A stretch of DNA of 21,450 nucleotides from an uncultured Marmoricola sp. (GCF_943913695.1 NZ_CALTZE010000067.1:1-21450), one strand, 5' to 3'. Shown: positions 1 through 7,911, numbered from the stretch's first letter. Program-made: numbers and translations. The notes: a model not told the origin generated them from the letters alone.

Positions 1-34
1 CGCCGGGTCGGCGGGCACACGCGCCGGGTCGGCG
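1..34 (-). repeat. Linker repeat of dhaM, near-identical to the cydDC linker repeat
   Basis: These 34 bases match 6295-6328 with one mismatch (a at 19 versus g). On the minus strand they encode the start of a 7-residue repeat ADPARVP-ADPA. The array may continue past the left window edge. Confidence 0.75.
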
Positions 35-456
35 AGGTGGGCACCCTTGGCGGCCGTGGCGTCCAGGGCCTCCGCGGCGACCTCGTCGAGGGAGGCGCCG
101 CCGGCGGCGGCGACCGTGGCCACGACGAGACCCTCGACGAGCGGGGCGGCGGAGATCACCACGCGCTCGGAGGTCGCGGGGTCCGCCAGGAAGTCCAGCG
201 CCGTCTCGGCACTGAGCACCGCGCTGCCGAGGTCGACGAGCACGAGCACGCCGTCGGCGTCCGCGTCGGCACACGCGTCGATCGCGGTGGCGATGCGGAT
301 CGCATCGGTGCCCACGGCCAGGCCACCCTCGCCATCGTCGACGCCCGCGGCCACCTCGACGTGCACGTCTCCGCCCTGGAGCATCTCGGAGGCCAGCGCG
401 ACCGCCGCCTCGGCGAGCGGAGCGCTGTGGGAGACGACGACGATCGCGACCGTCAC
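1..456 (-). CDS. dhaM: DhaM, phosphoryl-carrier subunit of PTS-dependent dihydroxyacetone kinase (C-terminus outside window)
   Basis: DhaM passes phosphate from the phosphotransferase system to DhaL-ADP, so that dihydroxyacetone is phosphorylated at the expense of PEP in the cytoplasm. The visible 152 residues start at a GTG (456) that overlaps the dhaL stop as GTGA. They form an EIIA-mannose-type domain: N-terminal strand TVAIVVVSHS with the expected phospho-histidine at residue 10, a DGVLVLVDLGSA segment near residues 68-79, and a small Ala/Gly-rich C-terminal part. After about residue 136 the sequence becomes an Ala-Asp-Pro-rich linker (ADPARVPADPA) and is still open at the window edge. 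In actinobacteria such a linker usually leads to an HPr domain, which is inferred here and not seen. The linker DNA is almost identical to a repeat in cydDC. Confidence 0.9.
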   Translation of the reverse strand, partial: MTVAIVVVSHSAPLAEAAVALASEMLQGGDVHVEVAAGVDDGEGGLAVGTDAIRIATAIDACADADADGVLVLVDLGSAVLSAETALDFLADPATSERVVISAAPLVEGLVVATVAAAGGASLDEVAAEALDATAAKGAHLADPARVPADPA

Positions 457-1073
457 GCCGCGGCAGCCTCGAGGGCCTCGAGCAGCAGCGCCACCGTGGT
501 CGCGCCCGGGTCCTGGTGGCCGACGCTGCGCTCGCCGAGGTAGCTGGCCCGGCCCTTGCGCGCCTGCATCGGGACCGTCGCCTCCGCCCCGGCGCGCGCG
601 GCGCTCGCCGCGGCGGGGATCGCCGCTGCCAGGTCGGAGAACTCGTGGAGCGCGGCCGCGGCGGGAGCCAACGCGTCGTACATCGTCTTGTCGCCCGCCT
701 CGGCCTTGCCCCGCATCAGCACACCCTCGACGCTTGCGTCGAGGGCCGCGGTCAGCGCCGCCAGGTCGACCTCGTCGACGCCCTTGAGCGCCTGGCCGAA
801 GCGCATGAAGAAGGTGCCGAAGAGCGGACCGCTCGCACCACCGACCTTGGAGACCAGCGTCATGCCGACGACCGTGAAGAGGGTCGCCGCGTCGGCCGGG
901 GCCTTGGCCTCCACGGCCTCACCGACCGCGCGCATGCCGCGGTCCATGTTGCTGCCGTGGTCGGCATCGCCGATGGCGGCGTCGAGGTCGGTCAGCTCCT
1001 CGCGGTGGGCGGCGACCGAGGCGGCGAAGGCCTCGACCCAGCCCCGCAGCTGCTCCAGCGAGAGCGCGGCCAT
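453..1073 (-). CDS. dhaL: DhaL, ADP-binding subunit of dihydroxyacetone kinase
   Basis: DhaL holds the tightly bound Mg-ADP/ATP that donates phosphate to dihydroxyacetone bound on DhaK and is recharged by DhaM. The 206-residue length is normal for the family. The metal-binding signature D-x4-D-x-D-H-G is present near the N-terminus (D31, D36, D38, H39), followed by GSNMDRGM, VGGASGPLFGTFF and GDKTMYDAL blocks and the C-terminal SYLGERSVGHQDPGA segment, all typical of DhaL. I chose the ATG at 1073 because it overlaps the dhaK stop as TGATG and follows a G-run that can serve as ribosome binding site; an in-frame ATG at 1085 is the alternative and would add four residues. The 3' end overlaps dhaM by four bases. 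Confidence 0.95.
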   Translation of the reverse strand: MAALSLEQLRGWVEAFAASVAAHREELTDLDAAIGDADHGSNMDRGMRAVGEAVEAKAPADAATLFTVVGMTLVSKVGGASGPLFGTFFMRFGQALKGVDEVDLAALTAALDASVEGVLMRGKAEAGDKTMYDALAPAAAALHEFSDLAAAIPAAASAARAGAEATVPMQARKGRASYLGERSVGHQDPGATTVALLLEALEAAAA

Positions 1074-2074
1074 CACACCCCCCATCGCAGGCCGGGCGTG
1101 GAGACGGGCGCGTCCCACAGCGAGAGCATCGCGTCGTCGACCTCGAGCAGCGTGAGCGTCACCCCGGCCATCTCCAGGGAAGTGATGTAGCTGCCGACCA
1201 GCGAGCGGGCGACCTCGATGCCTCGGTTGCCGAGGATCCGCGAGACCTCGTGATACATCACGTACTGCTCGAGCAGCGGCGTGCCGCCGAGCCCGTTGAG
1301 GAAGGCGATCACGCGGGTGCCGCGCTCCAGCGGCATGTCCTCCAGGATCGGGTCGACCAGCAGCGCGGCGGTCTCCTTGGCCGTCCCGAGCTTGGCGCGA
1401 CGACGACCGGGCTCGCCGTGGATGCCGATGCCGACCTCGATCTCGTCCTCGGCCAGGGTGAAGCCGGGCTTGCCCGCGGCGGGCACGGTGCAGGGGGTCA
1501 GCGCGACGCCCATGCTGCGTCCGCGGGCGTTGACCTCGGTGGCCACCCGCGCGACCTCGGCGAGGTCGCGCCCCTCCTCGGCCGCCGCGCCCGCGATCTT
1601 CTCGACCAGCACGGTGACCCCGACACCGCGCCGGCCGGCGGTGTAGAGGCTGTCCTGCACCGCGACGTCGTCGTTGGTCACCACCGAGACCACCTCGACG
1701 TCGGCGGCGGCCGCGGCCATCTCGGCGGCCATCTCGAAGTTCATCACGTCGCCGGTGTAGTTCTTGACCAGGTGCAGCACCCCCGCACCGGCGTCGACCT
1801 CCTGGGTCGCGGCGAGGATCTGGTCGGGCACCGGCGAGGTGAAGACCTCCCCCGCGCAGGCGGCGTCGAGCATCCCGAGCCCCACGAAGCCGCCGTGGAG
1901 CGGCTCGTGGCCCGAGCCGCCACCGGAGACGATGGCCACCTTGCCCTGACGGGTCGGCTCGGCGCGGTAGACGACCTTCTGCTCGTGGTCGATGCGCACC
2001 TCCGGGTGGGCGGCCTCCATGCCGAGCAGCGCCTCGGCGACGACGTCGTCGGGGTCGTTGATGAGCTTCTTCAT
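1073..2074 (-). CDS. dhaK: DhaK, dihydroxyacetone-binding subunit of dihydroxyacetone kinase
   Basis: DhaK binds dihydroxyacetone covalently as a hemiaminal and presents it to DhaL-ATP, giving DHA phosphate for glycolysis. The 333-residue protein carries all key family residues at almost canonical positions: H56 in GGGSGHEP, D109 in KNYTGD, and the substrate-linking histidine H219 in GIGIHGEPG (H218 in E. coli numbering). The ATG at 2074 follows an AGGAG ribosome binding site 7 bases upstream. It is the first gene of dhaKLM, read divergently from the oxidoreductase gene at 2156. The 81-base shared upstream region holds a 7-bp-arm inverted repeat that overlaps the ribosome binding site. No DhaR/DhaS-type regulator is seen in the window. 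Confidence 0.96.
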   Translation of the reverse strand: MKKLINDPDDVVAEALLGMEAAHPEVRIDHEQKVVYRAEPTRQGKVAIVSGGGSGHEPLHGGFVGLGMLDAACAGEVFTSPVPDQILAATQEVDAGAGVLHLVKNYTGDVMNFEMAAEMAAAAADVEVVSVVTNDDVAVQDSLYTAGRRGVGVTVLVEKIAGAAAEEGRDLAEVARVATEVNARGRSMGVALTPCTVPAAGKPGFTLAEDEIEVGIGIHGEPGRRRAKLGTAKETAALLVDPILEDMPLERGTRVIAFLNGLGGTPLLEQYVMYHEVSRILGNRGIEVARSLVGSYITSLEMAGVTLTLLEVDDAMLSLWDAPVSTPGLRWGV

Positions 2075-2082
2075 CGAGCACT

Positions 2083-2104
2083 CCTGTGAGGTGGGCGTCA
2101 CAGG
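2083..2104. promoter_or_regulatory. Inverted repeat, candidate operator of dhaKLM
   Basis: CCTGTGA (2083-2089), an 8-base spacer and TCACAGG (2098-2104) form a perfect 7-bp-arm inverted repeat. It overlaps the dhaK ribosome binding site on the minus strand and lies just downstream of a TACGTT -10-like hexamer (2112-2107, minus strand). A repressor here would block dhaK. It resembles a CRP site, but the spacer is 8 rather than 6 bases, so the binding protein is unknown. Confidence 0.4.
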
Positions 2105-2155
2105 CGAACGTACGCTCGCAGCGGACGTCATGACCAGACCCGGAGGGAGCGCCAG

Positions 2156-3169
2156 ATGCGCGCGATCGGCTACCGCACCACGGGGGAGCCCGACGTACTC
2201 GAGGACGTCGAGCTGCCCGACCCGGAGGCCACCGGCCGCGACCTGCTCGTGGAGGTGCGCGCAGTCTCGGTCAACCCCGTCGACACCAAGGTGCGGCGAC
2301 GGCAGGGACCCGGCGAGGGCGAGACCCACCACGTGCTCGGCTGGGACGTCGCGGGAGTGGTGCGCGCCGTCGGCGGCGAGGTCGTCGAGCTCTCCGTGGG
2401 CGACGAGGTCTGGTACGCCGGCTCGCTGGTGCGGCCCGGCGGCAACTCCGAGCTCCACCTCGTCGACGAGCGGCTGGTCTCCCGCAAGCCCACTAGCCTC
2501 GACTTCGCGGAGGCCGCGGCGCTGCCGCTGACGGCGATCACCGCGTGGGAGCTGCTCTTCGACCGGCTCGGGGTCGAGCGCGACCGCGGCGAGGACCAGA
2601 CCCTGCTCGTCGTCGGCGCGGCCGGTGGCGTCGGATCGATCCTGGTGCAGCTCGCCGCGCAGCTGACACAGCTGCGCGTCGTCGGCACCGCCTCGCGGCC
2701 CGAGACCACCGACTGGGTACGCCGCCTCGGCGCCCACGAGGTCATCGACCACCGCTCCCCGCTCGCGCCGCAGCTGGCCGACCTTGGCATCGAGGGCGTC
2801 GAGCTCGTCGCCGCCCTCACCCACACCGGGGAGCACTACGAGCAGCTGGTCGAGGTGCTCGCGCCCCAGGGCCGGCTGGGCGTCATCGACGACCCGCCGA
2901 CGCTCGACGTGCTGCCGCTGAAGCAGAAGTCGGCCTCGGTGCACTGGGAGTTCATGTTCACCCGCTCGATGTTCGAGACCCCCGACATGGCCGAGCAGCA
3001 CCGGCTGCTGGCCACCGTGGCCGACCTGGTCGACGAGGGCACCCTGCGCACCACCACCGAGTCGGTCTACGGGCAGATCGACGCCGCCACCCTGCAGCGC
3101 GCCCACGCGTTCCTCGAGCGCGGTCACGCGGTCGGCAAGGTCGTGCTCGCCGGATGGCCCGCGGGGTGA
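2156..3169 (+). CDS. Zinc-independent NAD(P)H:quinone oxidoreductase-like protein (MDR superfamily)
   Basis: This is a medium-chain dehydrogenase/reductase of 337 residues, closest in appearance to the zeta-crystallin/quinone reductase-like branch (the group often labelled 'zinc-binding alcohol dehydrogenase family protein'). The N-terminal GroES-like domain contains SVNPVDTKVRRR (residues about 38-49) and HHVLGWDVAGVV; the Rossmann domain contains VVGAAGGVGSILVQLA near residue 152 as nucleotide-binding loop. There is no cysteine in the whole protein, so neither catalytic nor structural zinc can be bound by the usual ligands. This points to a reductase of quinones or enones rather than a zinc alcohol dehydrogenase. 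The ATG at 2156 has GGAGG 9 bases upstream. Its end overlaps the next gene. The physiological substrate cannot be told from sequence. Confidence 0.9.
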   Translation: MRAIGYRTTGEPDVLEDVELPDPEATGRDLLVEVRAVSVNPVDTKVRRRQGPGEGETHHVLGWDVAGVVRAVGGEVVELSVGDEVWYAGSLVRPGGNSELHLVDERLVSRKPTSLDFAEAAALPLTAITAWELLFDRLGVERDRGEDQTLLVVGAAGGVGSILVQLAAQLTQLRVVGTASRPETTDWVRRLGAHEVIDHRSPLAPQLADLGIEGVELVAALTHTGEHYEQLVEVLAPQGRLGVIDDPPTLDVLPLKQKSASVHWEFMFTRSMFETPDMAEQHRLLATVADLVDEGTLRTTTESVYGQIDAATLQRAHAFLERGHAVGKVVLAGWPAG

Positions 3170-4008
3170 GAGGCCTGCTCGCCAGGCTGCTGGCACTGGT
3201 CGCGGCCGTGCTGCTGCCGCTCGCCCTGGTCTCGGTCTGGCTCTCGGCGGTCGTCGACGACACCGAGCGCTACGTCGCCACGGTCGAGCCGCTCGCGGAG
3301 GACCCCGCCGTGATCGGCGCCCTGCAGCGCACGCTGACCCAGCGCACCGTCGCCGCGCTGGAGGAGCGCGGCGGAGCGCTCGGGGGCCAGGTCGCGGCGA
3401 GGTTCGAGGACGACCTCGACCGCGCGGTGCGCCGGGTCCTGGAGAGCGACCTCTTCCCGCCGGTCTGGTCGACCGCCAACGCCACCGCCCACGACGAGCT
3501 GCTCGCCCAGCTGCGCGAAGAGGACGGCACGGCGGACGACGTCACCCTCGACCTCGGCCGCGTGGCCGACGCGGTGCTCGACGAGGTCGGCGACGCACTG
3601 CCCTTCTCGCTCGGACCGGTCGGCCTCGAGGCGCCGGTCACCGTGCTGGAGGGCGAGCAGGTGCAGCAGGCGCGCGCCGCCTACCGGGCGCTCACCGCGG
3701 CGGGGCTCTGGCTGCCGGTGCTCTGGCTCGGCGCCGTCGCCCTCGCGCTCCTGCTCGCGCGGCGCCGCGGCCGGCTGCTGGGGCTCCTGGGCGCCGCCAG
3801 CGCCGTCACCACCGCGCTGGCGCTGTGGGGCCTGGAGCTGGCGCGCGACCGCGCCGTGGGCGGCGTACCCGGCTCCGACCGGGCGCTGTCGGCGGCCGTC
3901 TGGGACGGGCTGAGCGCCGACGTGCGCACCGCGCTCTGGGTCGCGCTGGGCGTGGCCGTGCTGCTGGCGCTCGTCGGCGCCCTGTCCCTCAGGAGACCCC
4001 GGACATAG
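3154..4008 (+). CDS. Actinobacterial four-helix membrane protein of unknown function
   Basis: The 284-residue protein has one membrane helix near the N-terminus (residues about 5-30, LLARLLALVAAVLLPLALVS) and three more in the last 110 residues (AAGLWLPVLWLGAVALALLLA, then LLGLLGAASAVTTALALWG, then TALWVALGVAVLLALVGAL). Between the first and second helix is an acidic, probably extracytoplasmic domain of about 150 residues that opens with DDTERYVATVEPLAEDPAV. That opening is a pattern I recall from many actinobacterial hypothetical membrane proteins; no function is known to me. The start is uncertain: ATG 3154 overlaps the upstream gene by 16 bases, while GTG 3166 would overlap its stop as GTGA. 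Neither has a strong ribosome binding site, so translational coupling is likely. A strong hairpin follows the stop. Confidence 0.8.
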   Translation: MARGVRGLLARLLALVAAVLLPLALVSVWLSAVVDDTERYVATVEPLAEDPAVIGALQRTLTQRTVAALEERGGALGGQVAARFEDDLDRAVRRVLESDLFPPVWSTANATAHDELLAQLREEDGTADDVTLDLGRVADAVLDEVGDALPFSLGPVGLEAPVTVLEGEQVQQARAAYRALTAAGLWLPVLWLGAVALALLLARRRGRLLGLLGAASAVTTALALWGLELARDRAVGGVPGSDRALSAAVWDGLSADVRTALWVALGVAVLLALVGALSLRRPRT

Positions 4009-4012
4009 ACGA

Positions 4013-4044
4013 CCCCCGGCCACGAGGGGGATCGTGGCCGGGGG
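4013..4044. terminator. Bidirectional hairpin terminator
   Basis: CCCCCGGCCACGA (4013-4025), a 6-base loop and TCGTGGCCGGGGG (4032-4044) form a perfect 13-bp stem. It sits between the convergent membrane-protein gene (stop at 4008) and the DoxX gene (stop at 4059). There is no clear U-tract, as is common in actinobacteria. Confidence 0.85.
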
Positions 4045-4058
4045 CGCGTGGATGGGTG

Positions 4059-4631
4059 TCAGCGGAGCACGGGGTTGGACTCCACGACCGGGAGCTTCGC
4101 CCAGCGACGGCCGAGGCCCCAGGTGTCGCCGGCGTAGGTGAGCGCGAGGACCACGAGGGTGGCGGCGCCCAGCAGGTGCTCGTCGAGGACCGGGTTGTTG
4201 GGCGGGGGGAGCACGACGGTCCACATCATCACGTAGAGCAGGGCTCCGGCGGCGCCGGCGAAGCGCATCCCGATGCCGAGCGTGAGCGCGAGGCCGATGC
4301 CGAGCAGGCCGAGCATGAAGAGCCAGTCGGCCCAAGCGGCGCCTGCGATGGAGTGGTAGAAGCTCGTGAACGGGCCGTCGGCCCCGAACTTCAAGAAGCC
4401 CTCGGTGGGGCTCCCGCCGTTGATCCAGGCGGCGGGGCCGAAGCGATCGACCACACCGTCCTCGCCGCGCCCGGTGGCGAAGCCCAGCGCGAGCAGCTTG
4501 TCGAAGAACGCCCACAGGAAGGTCAGTCCGAAGCCGATCCGCAGCACGGCGAGCGCGCGGCGCGCGGCGCCGCTGCGGACGACCTCGACCTCGGTGGTGG
4601 CGGTCGTGGGGGTGGGGGTGTGGGTGGTCAT
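4059..4631 (-). CDS. DoxX-family membrane protein
   Basis: The 190-residue protein matches the DoxX family: a variable Thr/Pro-rich N-terminus of about 20 residues, a first helix ALAVLRIGFGLTFLWAFFDK (about 25-45), the GFLKFGADGPF segment near residue 77, and three further helices. DoxX proteins occur as subunits of thiosulfate:quinone oxidoreductase and, in mycobacteria, in a membrane complex with superoxide dismutase and a sulfurtransferase (family knowledge). The ATG at 4631 follows GAGGAGG. The gene lies 25 bases after cydDC, so it can be read with the cytochrome bd operon. A DosR-type box at 4711-4724, inside the end of cydDC and 79 bases upstream, suggests an additional hypoxia promoter of its own. 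Its 3' end faces a bidirectional terminator. The exact role is unknown. Confidence 0.88.
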   Translation of the reverse strand: MTTHTPTPTTATTEVEVVRSGAARRALAVLRIGFGLTFLWAFFDKLLALGFATGRGEDGVVDRFGPAAWINGGSPTEGFLKFGADGPFTSFYHSIAGAAWADWLFMLGLLGIGLALTLGIGMRFAGAAGALLYVMMWTVVLPPPNNPVLDEHLLGAATLVVLALTYAGDTWGLGRRWAKLPVVESNPVLR

Positions 4632-4656
4632 GATGGTCGCCTCCTCTGGCTTGATC

Positions 4657-7600
4657 TCAGTCTCGTCCCACGGCTCCCTCGGCGGCAGCGTCGTAGGGCC
4701 TCGGATCACGGGGACCAAGGTCCCGCACCCGGTCGGCCAGGTGCAGCCCGACGACGTCGTGGGTGATCCACACCACCGAGCGCTCCCGGGGGCCGGTGAG
4801 CACCTCCTGCGCGAGCTCCACCGCGGTGGCGTGGTCGAGGTGCGCGGTGGGCTCGTCGAGCACGAGCACGGGCTGGTCGGCGAGCAGCGCGCGCGCCACG
4901 CCGAGCCGGGCCCGCTCGCCGCCGGAGACCTCCGAGTGCCCCTCGCCGAGCCAGGTGTGCAGCCCGTCGGGCAGCGAGTCGAGCCAGGCTCCGAGCCGCG
5001 CCCGGCGCAGCGCCTGCTCGACCTCCTCGTCGGCGGCGCCGGGCCGCGCCAGGCGCAGGTTCTCCACCAGCGTCGTGGCGAAGACGTACGGCGCGTCGTC
5101 GACCAGGCCGGTGGTGCGGCGTACGTCGTCCACCTGCACCTCGCGCAGGTCGACGCCACCCCGGCTCACGGTCCCGCTGTCGGGATCGACGAAGCGCAGC
5201 AGCAGCGAGGCCAGTGTGCTCTTGCCCGACCCGGAGGGCCCGACGACCGCCACGCGCTCGCCGGGGGCCAGGTCGAGGTCGAGCTCGAGCCCGTGGCGCC
5301 GGGCACGCCGCACCGCGACGGTCGGGTCCTCGGGCACGGACCGCCGGCCGGTGTCGTGCACCGCGGGCGGCTGCGCCTCCAGCGCGTCGAGCCGCGCCGC
5401 CGCGGCCGCCGTGCGCGAGGCCAGCGCACCCGCGTCGGCGACGGGCAGCACCACGTCGGCCAGCGCGAGGGGCAGCAGCACGAGCAGCGCCGCCATCGGT
5501 GCGCTGACCCCGTCACCCACGGCCGGTGCGACGAGCAGGGCGAGGGCAGCCATCACCCCGCCCGTCACGCACAGGACCACGGCGCGCGCCGCGGTCAGCC
5601 AGCGCAACGAGGTCGTGCCGGCCCGGCCCAGCTCGCGGCTGGTGGCCGCGACGCGGTCGGCGGCCTGGTCGACCGCCTGCCACATCCGCAGCTCCTCGGC
5701 CTGCTGCAGGGCCGCGACGACCTGCTCGGAGAGCCGGGCCCGGGCGGCGACGGCCACCCGCTCGGCACGCGAGCTCCCCCACCGCCCGAGCGCGTACGCC
5801 GCCCCGGTCGCGGCGAGCCCGCCCGCCAGCACGACCGGTCCCGCGGCCGGGAAGACCAGGGCAGCGACAACCGCCGCCAGGACCACCACGGCGAGCGCCT
5901 GCCGGGTGGGCATCCGGACCCGCAGCTCCCGGTCGACGACGCTGTCGACGTCGTCGACGACCGCGCTCAGCACGTCGCCGCGGCGACCGATGCGCCCCGG
6001 CACGAGCGGCACCAGGGCGTCGTAGACCTGCACCCGGCGACGGGCCAGCAGCGAGAGCGCGGCGTCGTGGGCGATGAGCCGCTCGGCATACCTCAGCACC
6101 GGCCGGGCCAGACCGAACAGGCGCACGCCGACCACGGCGACCAGCAGCGTCAGCACCGCGGGGCGCGTGGAGGCCTGCACGATCAGCCAGCCGGCCGTCG
6201 CGGTCAGCGCCACCCCCGAGGCCGACGCCAGGGTGCCGAGCGCGGTCGCGCCGAGCAGCCGGACGGGCACGCGCGCCGGGTCGGCGGACACCGGCGCCGG
6301 GTCGGCGGGCACGCGCGCCGGGTCGGCGGACTCGCGCACCGCGCCGACAGGTGCGGGGACCGGGGCGGGGGCCGGCAGCTCCAGCACCCGGTCGGCGACG
6401 TCGAGCACGGCGGGGCGATGGGCGACCACCACGACAGCGCCCCGCCGGCCCAGCTGCTGCACCACGTCGCAAATCACCTGCTCGGTGAGCTCGTCGAGGT
6501 GCGCGGTCGGCTCGTCGAGCAGCGACCAGGGGCGATCGGCCAGCACGACGCGGGCCAGCGCGAGCCGGGCGCGCTCACCGGCCGACAGGCTCAGGCCGTC
6601 CTCGCCGAGCACCGCGTCCAGTCCGGCGGGCAGGGCGCGCACGCGCTCGGCCAGTGCCACCTGCGAGAGCGCCGACCACAGTGCGGCGTCGGTGGCGTCG
6701 GGGCGGGCCAGGCGCAGGTTGTCGGCGACGGTGCCGGCGACGAAGCCGGGCTGCTGCGGCAGCCACGCCACGTCGGTCTGGGCCGGGGCGTTGCGGATCG
6801 TCCCGTCGTGCGCCACCAGCCCCGCCAGCGCTCCGAGCAGCGTCGACTTCCCGCAGCCCGACGGGCCGGTGACGACGGTGACGCCGTGGTCCGGGATCTC
6901 GGCCGACAGCGGCGGCAGCCCGGGGCTGGTGCGACCGGGATGGGTGACGCTGACGTCGTGCAGCACGATCGCCCCGCGGTCGCCGTGAGGCGCGGGCGCG
7001 GCCTCGGGCGGCGACGCCAGCAGCTCGTCGGCCTCGGCGAAGGTGGCGGTCCCCTCGGCGGCGGCGTGGAACTCCGCACCGACCCGCCGCAGCGGCCAGT
7101 AGGCCTCCGGGGCGAGCAGCAGCACCACGAGGGCCGTGTGCAGGTCGAGGCCTCCCGCGGCCAGGCGGACGCCCACCGTGACCGCGACCAGCGCGACCGA
7201 GAGGGTGGCGACCAGCTCGAGCACGGCCGAGGAGGCGAAGGCGATGCGCAGCGTGCGCAGGGTCGCGACCCGGTAGCGGTCGGTGACCTCGGCGATCCGG
7301 CGCGACTGCGCCCGGGCGCGGCGGTGCGCCACCAGCGTGGGCAGGCCGCGCACGACGTCGAGGAAGTGCCCCGAGAGCGAGGCCAGCGCCCGCCACTGCT
7401 CCTCGGCGCGGTCGCGGGTCGCGAGCCCGACCAGCGCGCCGAAGACCGGCACCAGCGGCAGCGTGGAGACCACGATCACCGCGCTGAGCAGGTCCTGCGT
7501 GGCGATCGCGACCACCACGAGCGGCGGCAGCACGGCCGCGAGCACCAGGGCCGGCAGGTAGCGCGTGAGATAGGGCTCGGCCGCGGCGACCCCGCGGGTG

Positions 7601-7911
7601 ACCAGCACCGGGGAGGGCACCAGGCGGGCGACCAGCCGGCGGCGCAGGTCGGTCGCGACCCGGGTGGCGGCCGCCGCGGAGCAGAGGTCACCCAGCGCGC
7701 CGGACAGGGCGCGGGCCGCGAGCACGCCCGCGACGGCGTAGGCCCAGCCCAGCACCGCCTCGCCGCGCACCACGGCCACGACCAGTCCGGTCACCAGCCA
7801 GGCCTGGGCGACCACCAGCCCCGCACCCAGCAGTCCCGAGAGGAGGACGCCGGCGAGGGGCAGCCGAGCCGGCGTCAGCTGGGCACAGAGCCGAGGGTCG
7901 CTCGGCCTCAT
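4657..7911 (-). CDS. cydDC: CydDC, fused thiol-reductant ABC exporter needed for cytochrome bd assembly
   Basis: One 1084-residue protein combines CydD and CydC, the two halves of the ABC exporter that moves glutathione/cysteine-type reductants and is needed for mature cytochrome bd. The CydD half has six-helix membrane domain, Walker A GPSGCGKST (about residue 350), signature LSAGERARLALA (about 440) and Walker B SLLDEPTAHLDE (about 462). After a Pro/Ala linker containing three 7-residue repeats (about 525-546), the CydC half has its own membrane domain, Walker A GPSGSGKST (about 892), signature VSGGERARLGVA (about 994) and VLVLDEPTAHLD (about 1015). Both ATP sites look intact. The ATG at 7911 overlaps the cydB stop as ATGA. 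In mycobacteria cydD and cydC are separate; fused versions are known in streptomycetes and relatives. The final codons contain a DosR-type site for the next gene. Confidence 0.95.
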   Translation of the reverse strand: MRPSDPRLCAQLTPARLPLAGVLLSGLLGAGLVVAQAWLVTGLVVAVVRGEAVLGWAYAVAGVLAARALSGALGDLCSAAAATRVATDLRRRLVARLVPSPVLVTRGVAAAEPYLTRYLPALVLAAVLPPLVVVAIATQDLLSAVIVVSTLPLVPVFGALVGLATRDRAEEQWRALASLSGHFLDVVRGLPTLVAHRRARAQSRRIAEVTDRYRVATLRTLRIAFASSAVLELVATLSVALVAVTVGVRLAAGGLDLHTALVVLLLAPEAYWPLRRVGAEFHAAAEGTATFAEADELLASPPEAAPAPHGDRGAIVLHDVSVTHPGRTSPGLPPLSAEIPDHGVTVVTGPSGCGKSTLLGALAGLVAHDGTIRNAPAQTDVAWLPQQPGFVAGTVADNLRLARPDATDAALWSALSQVALAERVRALPAGLDAVLGEDGLSLSAGERARLALARVVLADRPWSLLDEPTAHLDELTEQVICDVVQQLGRRGAVVVVAHRPAVLDVADRVLELPAPAPVPAPVGAVRESADPARVPADPAPVSADPARVPVRLLGATALGTLASASGVALTATAGWLIVQASTRPAVLTLLVAVVGVRLFGLARPVLRYAERLIAHDAALSLLARRRVQVYDALVPLVPGRIGRRGDVLSAVVDDVDSVVDRELRVRMPTRQALAVVVLAAVVAALVFPAAGPVVLAGGLAATGAAYALGRWGSSRAERVAVAARARLSEQVVAALQQAEELRMWQAVDQAADRVAATSRELGRAGTTSLRWLTAARAVVLCVTGGVMAALALLVAPAVGDGVSAPMAALLVLLPLALADVVLPVADAGALASRTAAAAARLDALEAQPPAVHDTGRRSVPEDPTVAVRRARRHGLELDLDLAPGERVAVVGPSGSGKSTLASLLLRFVDPDSGTVSRGGVDLREVQVDDVRRTTGLVDDAPYVFATTLVENLRLARPGAADEEVEQALRRARLGAWLDSLPDGLHTWLGEGHSEVSGGERARLGVARALLADQPVLVLDEPTAHLDHATAVELAQEVLTGPRERSVVWITHDVVGLHLADRVRDLGPRDPRPYDAAAEGAVGRD
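4711..4724 (-). promoter_or_regulatory. DosR/DevR-type box upstream of the DoxX gene, inside cydDC
   Basis: GGGACCAAGGTCCC fits the GGGAC-N4-GTCCC core of the mycobacterial DosR box (TTSGGGACTWWAGTCCCSAA). A G lies on both flanks, as the consensus S positions allow. It ends 79 bases before the DoxX start codon and falls in the last 25 codons of cydDC. Confidence 0.6.
6273..6335 (-). repeat. Three 21-bp tandem repeats coding the CydD-CydC linker
   Basis: Units at 6273-6293, 6294-6314 and 6315-6335 share the core gcgccgggtcggcgg and differ in a few bases. On the minus strand they encode ADPARVP, ADPAPVS and ADPARVP. The central part (6295-6328) is 33/34 identical to the first bases of the window inside dhaM. 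Confidence 0.9.

Noticed and set aside
1..34. CRISPR-like direct repeats
   Set aside because: The repeats here and at 6273-6335 are in-frame coding linker repeats with no unique spacers and no cas gene nearby.
2085..2102. CRP-type site TGTGA ... TCACA
   Set aside because: The spacer is 8 bases where CRP sites have 6, so it is kept only as an inverted repeat of unknown binder.
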